64,000 bases of DNA. It comes from Ferrovaceae bacterium (GTDB lineage Bacteria; Pseudomonadota; Gammaproteobacteria; Burkholderiales; Ferrovaceae). The DNA is taken from contig DAIDLC010000003.1 of assembly GCA_027449685.1 (NCBI GenBank), positions 1-64,000 on the forward strand. Direction: 5' to 3'. Numbering within the stretch: the stretch's first letter is position 1; every line of letters starts with the position of its first letter. The notes beneath the pieces are model-generated. The model saw only the letters and a program-made list of their open reading frames with translations, was not told the origin of the DNA and ran no database searches. Made by a program: the position numbers and the translations under genes. Shown here one piece after another: positions 53,294 through 63,212 of the stretch.

Positions 53294-54736
53294 TCAGGCC
53301 GTACCCCCCACGGTCAGGCCATCGATACGCAAAGTGGGCTGGCCAACGCCCACGGGAACACTCTGCCCTTCCTTGCCACAGGTTCCAACACCGGAATCCA
53401 GTTTCATATCGTTACCGATCATGGAGACCCGGGTCAGCACATCCGGTCCGTTGCCCACCAGTGTGGCGCCTTTCACAGGGCAAACCAGTTTACCCTTTTC
53501 GATCAACCAGGCTTCCGCAGCAGAAAATACAAATTTACCACTCGTGATATCCACTTGCCCTCCCCCAAAATTGAGGGCATAGATGCCGTGCTCCACCGAA
53601 GCCAGGATTTCCTGAGGGTCCCGATTGCCCGCCAGCATATATGTATTGGTCATGCGCGGTAACGGAATATGGGCAAAAGACTCGCGGCGACCGTTTCCTG
53701 TCAGTTGCATGCCCATCAAGCGGGCGTTGAGACTATCCTGCAAATAGCCCTTGAGGATTCCATCCTCGATCAAAACGGTCCGCTGAGTAGGATTACCCTC
53801 ATCATCCAGCGTCAGGGATCCGCGCCGGTCAGGAATGGTTCCATCATCCAGCACCGTCACACCGGCTGCCGCCACCCGCTCTCCCAAACGCCCGGCAAAG
53901 GCAGAAGAGCCCTTCCGGTTGAAATCCCCTTCCAGACCATGTCCAATGGCCTCGTGAAGCAAAATACCCGGCCACCCACTACCCAGAACCACCGTCATCG
54001 GACCAGCCGGAGCAGGTTTTGCCTCCAGATTGGTCAAGGCCTGGTGAACCGCCTGATGGGCATATTCCTGCAAAACCGCCTCGGTAAAGTAGTCATACCC
54101 AAAACGTCCGCCACCACCCGAGGAGCCCTGTTCCCGCACGCCATTCTGCTCGGCAATGACCTGGACGGAAACCCGCACCAGAGGCCGTATATCTGCGCTC
54201 AACCGGCCATCGCTGCGGGCCACGAGAACGATTTCATACTCGCCGGCCAGAGAAGCCATCACCTGGGTAATCCGCGAGTCCAGAGCGCGGGCATAATGCT
54301 CCAACTGTTCCAACAAACGAACCTTGCTGGAATCTTCCAGAGTGTTCAAAGGGTCCCGGGCCAGATACAGTGGTTTGGGCTGCGGTACCGACCCCAACAG
54401 GGACTGGCGCCCCTCTTGTCCACTGCGAGCAATGGCGCGCGTTGCCCATGCGGCCTGCTGCAAGGAAGACCACTGGATGTCATCGGAATAGGCAAAAGCC
54501 GTTTTTTCTCCGCTGATTGCACGCACTCCCACCCCTTGTTCGATGTGAAAAGAACCCGACTTGACCACGCCTTCCTCCAGATTCCACCCTTCTGCGCGGC
54601 AGTACTGAAAATATAAATCGGCGTAATCCACCTGATGGGTCATGATCTGGCCAAAGGTCCGTTCCAATGCGCCCTGGTCCAGCGCATAAGGCGTTAATAG
54701 TGTGGCTTCTGCCACTGAGAGAGACGAAGAGGTCAT
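53294..54736 (-). CDS. tldD: TldD, metalloprotease subunit
   Basis: 480 aa from the ATG at 54736. The zinc site HEAIGHGLEGD (HExxxH, near residue 260) is present, with the C-terminal glycine-rich RIDGLTVGGTA end. TldD acts with TldE (PmbA) to degrade and mature peptides such as antibiotic precursors. TldE is not in the window. It follows the nitrilase-family gene by 45 bases. Confidence 0.95.
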   Translation of the reverse strand: MTSSSLSVAEATLLTPYALDQGALERTFGQIMTHQVDYADLYFQYCRAEGWNLEEGVVKSGSFHIEQGVGVRAISGEKTAFAYSDDIQWSSLQQAAWATRAIARSGQEGRQSLLGSVPQPKPLYLARDPLNTLEDSSKVRLLEQLEHYARALDSRITQVMASLAGEYEIVLVARSDGRLSADIRPLVRVSVQVIAEQNGVREQGSSGGGGRFGYDYFTEAVLQEYAHQAVHQALTNLEAKPAPAGPMTVVLGSGWPGILLHEAIGHGLEGDFNRKGSSAFAGRLGERVAAAGVTVLDDGTIPDRRGSLTLDDEGNPTQRTVLIEDGILKGYLQDSLNARLMGMQLTGNGRRESFAHIPLPRMTNTYMLAGNRDPQEILASVEHGIYALNFGGGQVDITSGKFVFSAAEAWLIEKGKLVCPVKGATLVGNGPDVLTRVSMIGNDMKLDSGVGTCGKEGQSVPVGVGQPTLRIDGLTVGGTA

Positions 54737-54781
54737 CGTCAAGTTCCTGAAAGAATGTGATGAGACGTCGAAATCGAATGC

Positions 54782-55693
54782 TCAGGCCAGTTTGCCCGCG
54801 CGGTTTTTTTTGGGATCCGGAAGTCCCAATGTGCGATGGCTCAGGGCCGGAAGACTGGCCCGTAATTCCGCCTGATGAATCGGATTGACACCCGCAATGA
54901 CCATCCCGGAACCTCGAGGCAACTGATCCAGGATGACCCCCCACGGGTCGACGATCATGGATGCGCCATGGGTTTCGCGTCCATTCATATGGTACCCACC
55001 TTGAGCAGGAGCAACCACATAGGCCAGATTTTCGATTGCGCGGGCACGAATCAAGGTTTCCCAATGGGCACGCCCGGTGGTTTCGGTAAAGGCCGAGGGC
55101 ACGAAGATCAGGTCCACTTCACCCATCGCGCGGTACAATTCCGGAAACCGCAGATCATAACAGATGGACAAACCAATGCGTCCAAACGGCGTATCCAGGG
55201 TAACGACTTCCGAACCCGGCACGATGGAACGAGACTCCTCATAGCGCTCGCTGCCCCGTTGAAAACTGAACAAATGAATTTTGTCGTACCGGGCCACACA
55301 ATGACCCTCTCGATCGATGACCAAGGTGCTGTTCAATATTTTCTGGGGATCGTTGCTTTTGAGAGGAATGGAGCCTCCCACGATCCATAATCCGAAACGC
55401 CGCGCCATGCGGGACAAAAACTCCTGGATTGGTCCCTTGCCAAAAGATTCGGCCACCTTGACCTTGTCGCCCTCCTGCAATCCCATGATGGGAAAGTACT
55501 CCGGCAAACCCACAAGGGAAGCCCCCTGATCGGCCGCCATGCGTAGCAGGCGTTCGGCTTCCGCCAGATTGGAACTGACTTGCGGCCCAGAAGCCATCTG
55601 AATGGCCGCCACCCGGAAACTGCCGGGCAAGGGCCTGGCTTTCCCAAAACCGGAGTCCATTTTACGCGCTGATTTGGTCACTGGTGACGCCAT
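54782..55693 (-). CDS. Carbon-nitrogen hydrolase (Nit1/deaminated-glutathione amidase type)
   Basis: 303 aa. The catalytic triad is Glu65 (LPEYFP), Lys138 (YDKIHLF) and Cys178 (SICYDLRFPELYR). The pattern RFPELYR and the HRTLGL C-terminus fit the Nit1 subgroup, which removes the amide of deaminated glutathione. About 25 residues precede the first beta-strand. It is 20 bases after yhdP and precedes tldD, a common order in betaproteobacteria. Confidence 0.9.
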   Translation of the reverse strand: MASPVTKSARKMDSGFGKARPLPGSFRVAAIQMASGPQVSSNLAEAERLLRMAADQGASLVGLPEYFPIMGLQEGDKVKVAESFGKGPIQEFLSRMARRFGLWIVGGSIPLKSNDPQKILNSTLVIDREGHCVARYDKIHLFSFQRGSERYEESRSIVPGSEVVTLDTPFGRIGLSICYDLRFPELYRAMGEVDLIFVPSAFTETTGRAHWETLIRARAIENLAYVVAPAQGGYHMNGRETHGASMIVDPWGVILDQLPRGSGMVIAGVNPIHQAELRASLPALSHRTLGLPDPKKNRAGKLA

Positions 55694-55713
55694 GCCGATA
55701 TCCTTCCAAAACC

Positions 55714-58700
55714 TTAAGGGGCCCCTTCATCCCCACGACGAGAGGGTTTGATTTGTGGATCATCCCAACTTCCCTCGATACGATACTCATGGGAAAGTGC
55801 ACTATCCAACGGATTTTTCAGTAATTTCTGGACCAGATACGTGGCAGCACCCGCAACCGGTCCGCCCACCAGCGTGGTGGCCAAAGAGAGGCTGTCGCCC
55901 ACTGCGGGATCCACACGCGCCAGTAAATCAGAAGTTTCTCGAGCCAAATCGATGGTCCCGGTCAAACCGACTCGTGCGGCCGGTCCGGTCATGTCGAAAT
56001 GGTGCAAGGTCATCATACCGCGATCCATTTCTGCCTTGCTACTGAGCGTATCAAAGGCAAACCCATCAGAAAAGATATCATGAAAGTCAAGCGTGACTCT
56101 TCGCGGCAGACTTTGCAAACTCAGCAACCCGATCAAACGCCCCGCTCCACCCGGTTCGATTTTCGAGAATTGCCCGTCATGCAACTGCAAGTCCAGCATG
56201 CCACTGAGCCTGGCCCAGGTAAAGTCCTCCGGATTGCCACGCCAGTGCACTTGTCCTTGCATGGTGCCACGCCCCCTGGCCACCAGATGAGGATACCCCG
56301 AGTCAGCAAACAGTTTGCCCAGATCACTTGAGTCCAGTTTAAAATTCAACTGCGTTTCCAGTTGTGGTTGGGCCAACCAGCGCCCCTCTGCCACCAGGTG
56401 CCCCGAGTCCCGAGACAATTCCAGATGTTGAATATGCCAGAGCGCTCCTTCCCTGAATCCGGTCAGGATCAATTGGCCCCAATAGCGTCCATGGATGGAA
56501 AAATTATCCAGCACCACATCCAGCGAGGGCATCCGTGACTCTTCGTCAAGGTCAATAGCTGCCTGATCGGGCTGCTGCGAATGCTGCCCTTCACCGGGAA
56601 TAAACAGCTTGCTCAAATGACCTTGCAATAACCCCACTCCCTCCGGGACCCAAGTGATATCGCCCGCCGCTTCCGGTCCTTCCACATGGGCCTGCCAACG
56701 CCCCTCCTGAGCCGTCGCAACCACGGCATGCCGGCCCCAGACATGCCCCCCCAGACGCACGTCCTCCAGCACCAGATTCAATCGGGTCAAGGGACCAAAA
56801 TCAGCGTTCCCGGCATCTGCTGTCGCATTACCTTCCCCCAGTACCGTGCGCCATTGGTCCAAGTCGGCATGACGGAGCATGCCCGTCAGAGAAAAGCCCT
56901 CGGATTGGGTCCCGGAACTGCGCTCTCCCAAATAGATTTCACCGTGCCTGGCCTGGATTCCCCCCTTGGGAAGCAGCGTATACAGCACATGCCCCCCCAT
57001 CCATTCGCCAAGTTTTGCCTCTACGGTCAGATCGCTCCCATGTAACCATGCCCTACCTTGCAATGCCAGGGCATCGCGGCGTGTTTTTTCGAAGGGGCGT
57101 GGATAATTGACGGCCAATCCCAGCAAGTCGGAGGTCAGGGTTACAGCCGCGTCGTGCCCCAGTTGTTCCAGATGCAGTCGATAGGCTGTCTGCCCCTGCA
57201 GACGTCGAGCCCAATTGGGCCCTATCAAACGCCCCAGGGACCCGGCAGCCACATGCCCCGTCAAATCGGCCCGCAATGTTCCCTGAGAGTCGACAACCTG
57301 CAACAGCACGGGTTCCTGTAGCACCTGCCCTTTACCCTGCAGTTTGGCCTCTGTCTGTCCAGCGTGCCAACGCACATGCCCATTCCAGTCCAGGGGCCCA
57401 TCCATCAGCTTGGCCAACCCGTAAGGATAACGGCGCTGAATAGCCGCCGGCGAAGTTTTTCCCGCCAGCATCAGATCCAGCCCCCCATCCGCACCCCGGG
57501 TCAACTGCAGACTGACTGGCTCCCCTAAAAAATTGAGTGAAGAATCCAGCTGCAGATCCGTGTGCTGCCGGGAAAAGAGTAATGCGCCCTGCCAGTGGGC
57601 AGTTCCGGAAACCTCGTTGAGAACGGCATGATGGTAGACCTTGCGCAATTCGGCCGCGTTGGCGGTCCCTTGCAACAACAGATGAATGCCTTGATCGTCA
57701 CTGGTAAACCATTGCAGATTGGCTGGTCCACCCAGTATCGTAGCGCTCAATGCCTGGGAGTTGACACGCTGATCGGTAAATACCAGATGCCCCTTCAGTT
57801 GGGTCATGGGGGGAATTCCAAGCGCCATTCCGTTCAGTTCAGCATTCAGAAATTCGTAATCACCGGTCACCTGGGTTGCCTGCGCATGGCTCAAAGGAAT
57901 CTGCATCGCCAGAGCCAAACGTCCGTTGCCCGAACCCTTGAACTCGTCCAACCCATGACTCAAATAGCCCGCCACTGGGCTATGGGCAATAAAGTTCAGG
58001 CTTTCGTGCAACGGGGCATCCACCTCCCCCACAATTTCCAGGTGGGAGTCATCGGCTTGCAGATCCTCGATTCGGGCCTGCGCGGTTCTGATTTGAACAC
58101 CGTAGGACTGAGCAGCCGTAGCATTCACCGTCAGCGCTGCCCCATTTACCAGCAGTTGGCATTGGACCCCGGTGAGTACAGGCCAGTCCGGATCATATCG
58201 CAATTGAGCATCCGCAATCTGGGCCCGCACCCGAAAAAAACCGCCTCGATCCTGGGGAAAGGGAAACCGTTGCAGATCCCCCTGCACCTCAAAGCGAACC
58301 TGTGCCCCCCTGCCGCCAATCACGGCCTGTTTGAGCCAATCACGGGTGGACTGCGGCACAGTCAGCGGAACGTAGCGCCAGATGGCCATGGGGGATGCGC
58401 GCTCCAACTCGCCAGTCAGGTGAGCCGCGCCTGGTCCCGCTGGCCCCAGGGTCAATTCTCCGCCCACCTGCCCGGCCAAGTCTTCATTGGAGAAGGTCAG
58501 TTGATTGAACTGGACACGGGTTTGAGCATGCCGATTCTTCCAGGTGATATCTGCTGCAAAGGTTCGTACCCATAGGGGTTCAGCAAAAACCTGTGCCAGA
58601 CCCAGTAGCAGATCCTTGCCCTGCCCTTTGAGTTGCCCACCCTCCGAGTCGGCCTGCAAGTGACCGGTAAAGCCTTGTATAGCGCTCGTGGAGGATGCAT

Positions 58701-59937
58701 GACGCCCTTGAAAGTGATCAAAATCGGCCTTGAACTGGTAATTTTCTGGCTTCTCCAGAGAACCATTCCAGTTGGCTTCCAGCGCGGAAACGTTGCCCTT
58801 CAAATCGGCCCGAACTACCTGTTGACGCAAGGATTCTGGTACCGGTAGGGCGCCCAGCAGTTCGGCCAGATGATCCAGATGGAGTTGGTTCAAGGACAAG
58901 AGACCGCCCGTATCCTCGGCAATGAGGTGCAAATCCAGCGGGGGAGTCAGGAGGGAATGGTCCTCAGTCTCCAGGGTCAATTGCCCAGTGCTCACCTCTA
59001 CCCCGGAATCCAGCGTACGCGCTGCAATCATCCCCCGCACATGTTCCAGATGCAGAGGACTCAATGCCGGGTCCAGTCGCCCTTGAACATGATGCAAGTC
59101 CAGATCTGCCTGCCCGCCCCAATGTTGACCGGGCTCCAATGTGGCGGTCAATTTAAGGTGTCCGTAGGCCTGTTCTAGTTGATTCAGGGCAGGAACCCAC
59201 TGCTTGAGAGCAGCCAAATCTGCCTGGTAGGCCTCAGCGCTCACTTTTCCGGTCCACTGCCGGATCTGGCCCAGATCGGAACCATACAGATCGGCCTGCA
59301 AACTCACCGGTGCCGCCAGTCTTTGCGGTGGAGAAAAAGTGAGCGCAAGCGCGTGATGCCTGCCTCGATTGCGCAACAACAGCTCGCCTTGATCCAGCTT
59401 CAACAAGGAGGCGGGCAGCGTGTCGTCCTGCCAGTACAGGGTGGCATGGGTGATGTGGATCGTTCCCTGATGCAGCAGCCAATCCAAAAAGGGGCTGGGA
59501 CCGGACTGGGGTTGCGGCAGAGGGATTCCCGACAAAAAAAACTGCCCTTGGGTATTGCGTCCGAGCGTCAGGGTGGGTCCGTCGATGAGCAAGGCCTGAA
59601 GATCGACCCGCCCCTGAAATAGACCCAGCAAGGATAGGCGTCCTTCCACCCGATCCAGATGCAAACCAGGCTTGCCTTGCGGATCAGCGATCGTTACCTG
59701 ATCCAGGACAACCGTTGGCAGCCAGCGAAACCCCACAGAATGCAGAGCGCCTACCTCGATTTGCAGGCCGGTTTCCTGCTGGAAAACGGTCATCAGTTGG
59801 GCTCGATATTGATCCACATGATGCAGAATGATCCATTGCAACCCTCCCCAACTCAACGCCATGAGCAAGACTGCGGCGGTCCCCCCCCAAAGCAACGCAT
59901 GTCGCGAAAAATGCAGAATATGCCGATAGATCATCAT
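55714..59937 (-). CDS. yhdP: YhdP, AsmA-like envelope lipid-transport protein
   Basis: 1407 aa from the ATG at 59937; a second ATG follows immediately. An N-terminal membrane helix (about 15-35) anchors a very long periplasmic domain of repeated beta-strands with the AsmA/YhdP pattern, for example LHLDRVEGRLSLLGLFQGRVDLQALLIDGP near the N-terminus. The C-terminal part has the conserved VGDSLSLATTLVGGPVAGAA segment of DUF3971/AsmA2 proteins. Together with TamB and YdbH it moves phospholipids to the outer membrane. No good ribosome site is seen. It starts the run yhdP-nit-tldD. Confidence 0.92.
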   Translation of the reverse strand: MMIYRHILHFSRHALLWGGTAAVLLMALSWGGLQWIILHHVDQYRAQLMTVFQQETGLQIEVGALHSVGFRWLPTVVLDQVTIADPQGKPGLHLDRVEGRLSLLGLFQGRVDLQALLIDGPTLTLGRNTQGQFFLSGIPLPQPQSGPSPFLDWLLHQGTIHITHATLYWQDDTLPASLLKLDQGELLLRNRGRHHALALTFSPPQRLAAPVSLQADLYGSDLGQIRQWTGKVSAEAYQADLAALKQWVPALNQLEQAYGHLKLTATLEPGQHWGGQADLDLHHVQGRLDPALSPLHLEHVRGMIAARTLDSGVEVSTGQLTLETEDHSLLTPPLDLHLIAEDTGGLLSLNQLHLDHLAELLGALPVPESLRQQVVRADLKGNVSALEANWNGSLEKPENYQFKADFDHFQGRHASSTSAIQGFTGHLQADSEGGQLKGQGKDLLLGLAQVFAEPLWVRTFAADITWKNRHAQTRVQFNQLTFSNEDLAGQVGGELTLGPAGPGAAHLTGELERASPMAIWRYVPLTVPQSTRDWLKQAVIGGRGAQVRFEVQGDLQRFPFPQDRGGFFRVRAQIADAQLRYDPDWPVLTGVQCQLLVNGAALTVNATAAQSYGVQIRTAQARIEDLQADDSHLEIVGEVDAPLHESLNFIAHSPVAGYLSHGLDEFKGSGNGRLALAMQIPLSHAQATQVTGDYEFLNAELNGMALGIPPMTQLKGHLVFTDQRVNSQALSATILGGPANLQWFTSDDQGIHLLLQGTANAAELRKVYHHAVLNEVSGTAHWQGALLFSRQHTDLQLDSSLNFLGEPVSLQLTRGADGGLDLMLAGKTSPAAIQRRYPYGLAKLMDGPLDWNGHVRWHAGQTEAKLQGKGQVLQEPVLLQVVDSQGTLRADLTGHVAAGSLGRLIGPNWARRLQGQTAYRLHLEQLGHDAAVTLTSDLLGLAVNYPRPFEKTRRDALALQGRAWLHGSDLTVEAKLGEWMGGHVLYTLLPKGGIQARHGEIYLGERSSGTQSEGFSLTGMLRHADLDQWRTVLGEGNATADAGNADFGPLTRLNLVLEDVRLGGHVWGRHAVVATAQEGRWQAHVEGPEAAGDITWVPEGVGLLQGHLSKLFIPGEGQHSQQPDQAAIDLDEESRMPSLDVVLDNFSIHGRYWGQLILTGFREGALWHIQHLELSRDSGHLVAEGRWLAQPQLETQLNFKLDSSDLGKLFADSGYPHLVARGRGTMQGQVHWRGNPEDFTWARLSGMLDLQLHDGQFSKIEPGGAGRLIGLLSLQSLPRRVTLDFHDIFSDGFAFDTLSSKAEMDRGMMTLHHFDMTGPAARVGLTGTIDLARETSDLLARVDPAVGDSLSLATTLVGGPVAGAATYLVQKLLKNPLDSALSHEYRIEGSWDDPQIKPSRRGDEGAP

Positions 59938-60167
59938 AAGCTGCGGATTATACGGGTTTGTCCTAGTCGTCACATCACCGGCAGGCAGACTGCGCCCTGG
60001 TCATTGCCGAAAGACACGTCCTGTCTGGAGCAAACTGCCGGATCCGGGTCTCTTCACATCATTTCTGCGATTGACCCTGGTTGTTTGTCGATCATGGGCT
60101 CCTGTCCTCATCTGGTGAGGAACTCCGACTTCCGTTAGAATAGAAGTTTTTGGTGGGGTAATTGACG
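59938..60167. promoter_or_regulatory. Divergent intergenic region between yhdP and ilvE
   Basis: About 230 bases with no gene. On the plus strand a TAGAAT box (60136-60141) lies 27 bases before the ilvE start, with a weak TGGTGA 17 bases upstream as -35. On the minus strand a TATAAT (59950-59955) lies close to the yhdP ATG, too near to be a normal promoter unless the message is nearly leaderless. No hairpin or operator was seen. Confidence 0.35.
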
Positions 60168-61094
60168 ATGTCCATGTCTGACCGCGATGGGGTGATCTGG
60201 CTTGATGGTCACCTGGTGGATTGGCGTAGTGCCAATACCCATCTCCTGACCCATTCCCTGCACTATGGCCTGGCGGTATTCGAAGGGGTGCGCGCTTACG
60301 AGACCCCCACAGGTACAGCCATTTTCAGGCTCAAGGAGCATACCGAGCGCCTTCTGCGATCGGCCCATATCCTGCAAATCCCGGTTCCCTTTTCGCTTGA
60401 CGTTCTGATGCGCGCCCAGCAGGAAGCCGTGGCGGGCAATGCCCTGAAGTCTTGCTATATCCGCCCCATCATTTACCTGGGTTCAGAAAAGATGGGCGTA
60501 TCCCCCAAGGGAGCCAAGACCCATGTGGGCATTGCCGCCTGGCCGTGGGGGGCCTATTTGGGAGAGGCCGCTTTGGAACAAGGCATTCGGGTCAAGACCT
60601 CCTCTTACACCCGACACCACCCCAATATCACGCTGTGCAAGGCCAAAGCCAGCGGCAACTACATGAACTCCATTCTGGCCAATAACGAAGCCACTGCCGA
60701 TGGGTATGACGAGGCCCTGTTGTTGGACCCGGACGGCTTTGTGGCAGAAGGCTCGGGCGAGAATATTTTTATCGTCAAACGGGGCGTACTGCATACGCCA
60801 GATCTTTCCAGCGCACTCGAAGGAATCACCCGAGACAGCATCATGCAACTGGCCCAGGAGCAAGGACTGGCTATTCACGAACGGCGCATATCACGGGATG
60901 AACTCTACAGCGCCGATGAAGCTTTTTTTACGGGAACCGCCGCAGAAGTCACCCCCATCCGCGAAGTGGATCGGCGCATCATCGGCACCGGACAACGTGG
61001 CCCCATCACTGCGCGCTTGCAGTCCGCTTATTTTGACTGTGTTCTGGGGAAATCTGCTACCCATAGAGACTGGTTGACTTTTGTGACCCACTAA
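60168..61094 (+). CDS. ilvE: Branched-chain amino-acid aminotransferase
   Basis: 308 aa from the ATG at 60168, with a GGTGGGG site. Fold-type IV PLP enzyme: LTHSLHYGLAVFEGVRAY near residue 30, KASGNYMNSILAN with the PLP lysine near residue 161, and EGSGENIFIV and GTAAEVTPI. It makes Leu, Ile and Val. It is followed by a small zinc-finger gene after 77 bases. Confidence 0.96.
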   Translation: MSMSDRDGVIWLDGHLVDWRSANTHLLTHSLHYGLAVFEGVRAYETPTGTAIFRLKEHTERLLRSAHILQIPVPFSLDVLMRAQQEAVAGNALKSCYIRPIIYLGSEKMGVSPKGAKTHVGIAAWPWGAYLGEAALEQGIRVKTSSYTRHHPNITLCKAKASGNYMNSILANNEATADGYDEALLLDPDGFVAEGSGENIFIVKRGVLHTPDLSSALEGITRDSIMQLAQEQGLAIHERRISRDELYSADEAFFTGTAAEVTPIREVDRRIIGTGQRGPITARLQSAYFDCVLGKSATHRDWLTFVTH

Positions 61095-61171
61095 ACCGAG
61101 AATGAAGGCTTGAACCGGCTTGCCTGGTGCCTACAGGCAGGATTTATTGCACATGACGTTTGGGATCGCCC

Positions 61172-61375
61172 ATGACAACTTCCACCGCCCTGAATCAGAA
61201 AGTCGTTGAGGTCACTGCGCAGGACCTGCCCTTGCATTGCCCTATGCCGAGCGTGAAACTGTGGGACACGCATCCGCGTGTATTTCTGGATGTGGCCCGC
61301 ACGGGTTCTGCGCAATGTCCGTATTGTGGAACGCACTACACGCTGGCCGGCGGTGCCAGCGTGTCGGGTCACTGA
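61172..61375 (+). CDS. Small CHCC zinc-finger protein
   Basis: 67 aa from the ATG at 61172. A single zinc site is formed by Cys and His (LHCPMPSVKLWDTHPRVFL) plus CPYCGTHY, with a Gly-rich end. The pattern matches the zf-CHCC domain found as small proteins in proteobacteria and in the NDUFS6 subunit of complex I. It lies between ilvE and waaF, its usual place in betaproteobacteria; the function is unknown. Confidence 0.85.
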   Translation: MTTSTALNQKVVEVTAQDLPLHCPMPSVKLWDTHPRVFLDVARTGSAQCPYCGTHYTLAGGASVSGH

Positions 61376-61471
61376 TTCGCTCCCCATACCCCAGCGGCAA
61401 CCTCATAGCCCCCTATCCCCCCGCAAGGCGTTTGGCCTGATGTTTGTCTTTTTGCAGCGGATGGAGCCCCA

Positions 61472-62470
61472 ATGCCCCTTCATCAGGCACTCGTAATCGG
61501 TCCTGCCTGGGTGGGGGATGCCGTCCTGGCTCAGCCCATGCTGGCCGCCTTGCAACATAATCACCCCGATGAAGCCTTGCATGTACTGGCCCCACATTGG
61601 ATCCATGGGGTATTGGCCCGTATGCCCCAAGTGGCCCAAATTCTGACCAATCCCTTTGCCCATGGACAATTGGCCCTGGGTAAACGACGGGATCTGGGTC
61701 GGCAACTGGCACAGGCAGGGTACACACGGGCCCTGGTGCTGCCAAATTCTTTCAAATCCGCGCTAGTGCCCTGGATGGCGCGAATTCCCATCCGCACAGG
61801 GTATGTGGGAGAAATGCGCAGCCTGCTACTCACGGATGCGCGCATTCTGGATAAAACGACCCATCCCCTGATGGTAGAACGCTTTGCCGCACTGGCTTAT
61901 CCCGCCACGACCCCCCTACCCAAACCGTTGCCCCAGCCCCGTCTGGTGCCCAATCTGGTGGAACAGGGTCATTCTCTGAGGCGACTGGAACTGGACCCGG
62001 GGCAGCCCATCCTGGTGCTTTGCCCTGGGGCGGAATATGGCCCGGCCAAACAATGGCCCGCAAGACATTTCGCGGTATTGGCTCAGCACTGGGTGGATCT
62101 GGGGCATCAAGTCTGGATCCTGGGATCGGCCAAAGATCACTCGGTTGGCGAGTCCATTCGAGCGCTGGCATCCGGTGCAATCAGAAATCTATGCGGAAAA
62201 ACCCGGTTATCGGAAGCAGTGGATTTGATGGCATTGGCGCACCAGGTGGTGAGCAACGACTCGGGACTGATGCATGTGGCTGCCGCCTTGGAGCGTCCTT
62301 TGAAAGCGCTGTTTGGCTCCTCCAGCCCGCATTTTACTCCGCCACTCTCTGCGCAAGCGCGGGTGTACTGCCTGAATTTGCCTTGCAGTCCCTGTTTCCA
62401 GCGCACATGCCCCTTGGGGCACACGAATTGTCTGGAAAAGCTGGTACCGGAACAACTATTGGCCGATTGA
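61472..62470 (+). CDS. waaF: Lipopolysaccharide heptosyltransferase II
   Basis: 332 aa with GGAG before the ATG. Glycosyltransferase family 9 features are LVIGPAWVGDAVLAQPML at the start, CPGAEYGPAKQWP near residue 189 and SNDSGLMHVAAAL near residue 262. It adds the second heptose to the LPS inner core in the cytoplasm. Cysteines near the end (LPCSPCFQRTCPLGHTNC) match many family members. Confidence 0.94.
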   Translation: MPLHQALVIGPAWVGDAVLAQPMLAALQHNHPDEALHVLAPHWIHGVLARMPQVAQILTNPFAHGQLALGKRRDLGRQLAQAGYTRALVLPNSFKSALVPWMARIPIRTGYVGEMRSLLLTDARILDKTTHPLMVERFAALAYPATTPLPKPLPQPRLVPNLVEQGHSLRRLELDPGQPILVLCPGAEYGPAKQWPARHFAVLAQHWVDLGHQVWILGSAKDHSVGESIRALASGAIRNLCGKTRLSEAVDLMALAHQVVSNDSGLMHVAAALERPLKALFGSSSPHFTPPLSAQARVYCLNLPCSPCFQRTCPLGHTNCLEKLVPEQLLAD

Positions 62471-62471
62471 A

Positions 62472-63212
62472 TCACTCGTTGTGCAATGCCAGCCAGCGCT
62501 GCCAGTCCGCTGGAGTGTCGACGTCAAACAGGATTCCCGGATCGTCAACGTCCAACCAGTGAATCGAGTCACTGTGCTGCTGCAACAGGGTACGGGCGCC
62601 CTGATCCCCCGTCAAATTCATCAGTGCCGGACCAAAGAAATGAGAAAACCCCACCGGATTGCCCCGCTGACCGCGATAGCGACAAGCCACGAGAGGCGCT
62701 CCCATTTCCAGGGCAGCGGCGATCTGCAAGACGGTCTGTGGAGAAACCCCAGGCATATCTGCCAGAGCGATGATCCAGCCGTGAGCCTGCATACAAGCCG
62801 CAATGCCACAACGCAGGGATAAGGACAGGCCTTCTTGCGTTTGCATTGGCCCTTGGACACAGGTGGACGTGGATGTGCCTTCTGGCGAGAGCGCAATGGG
62901 CAAAACGCCACCCTCCCGCAGGCTCCCTACATCCTGCAGCGCTGAACCGATCTGGCTGGCCCTGGCAAAACCTTCTGGTGCGCTCGGGCTTTTAGACCCT
63001 GAAGGGACCTGCACGATCTGAAATCCCGCAAACCGATAAAGCGCATTTAGCGGCCGTGCCTCCTCGGGGACGACCGCCACTTTGCAGGACATGCCTTGCA
63101 AGGCCCGCGCCGACAAGGCCGCCAAAGAAAAACCTGCCGCGTTTTTCTGCAGTAGTTTGTTGGCGCCAAAGCGCAAACCATGTCCCGCCGCCAGTACAAT
63201 GGCACAAATCAC
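62472..63212 (-). CDS. MocA/MobA-like nucleotidyltransferase with internal insertion
   Basis: 246 aa with a GTG start that overlaps the xdhC stop (GTGA). The nucleotide-binding N-terminus VLAAGHGLRFGANKLL and the ADMPGV loop (151-156), plus FDVDTPAD (229-236), fit MocA/MobA-type molybdopterin cytidylyl- or guanylyl-transferases. About 59 residues (69-127; DNA 62832-63008), rich in Ser, Gly and Pro, interrupt the core between the second strand and the LSLSLRCGIA helix. Family members are usually about 190-200 aa. A normal gene would therefore carry this extra piece in frame. With XdhC it probably prepares cofactor for a molybdenum hydroxylase not in the window. Confidence 0.83.
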   Translation of the reverse strand: MICAIVLAAGHGLRFGANKLLQKNAAGFSLAALSARALQGMSCKVAVVPEEARPLNALYRFAGFQIVQVPSGSKSPSAPEGFARASQIGSALQDVGSLREGGVLPIALSPEGTSTSTCVQGPMQTQEGLSLSLRCGIAACMQAHGWIIALADMPGVSPQTVLQIAAALEMGAPLVACRYRGQRGNPVGFSHFFGPALMNLTGDQGARTLLQQHSDSIHWLDVDDPGILFDVDTPADWQRWLALHNE

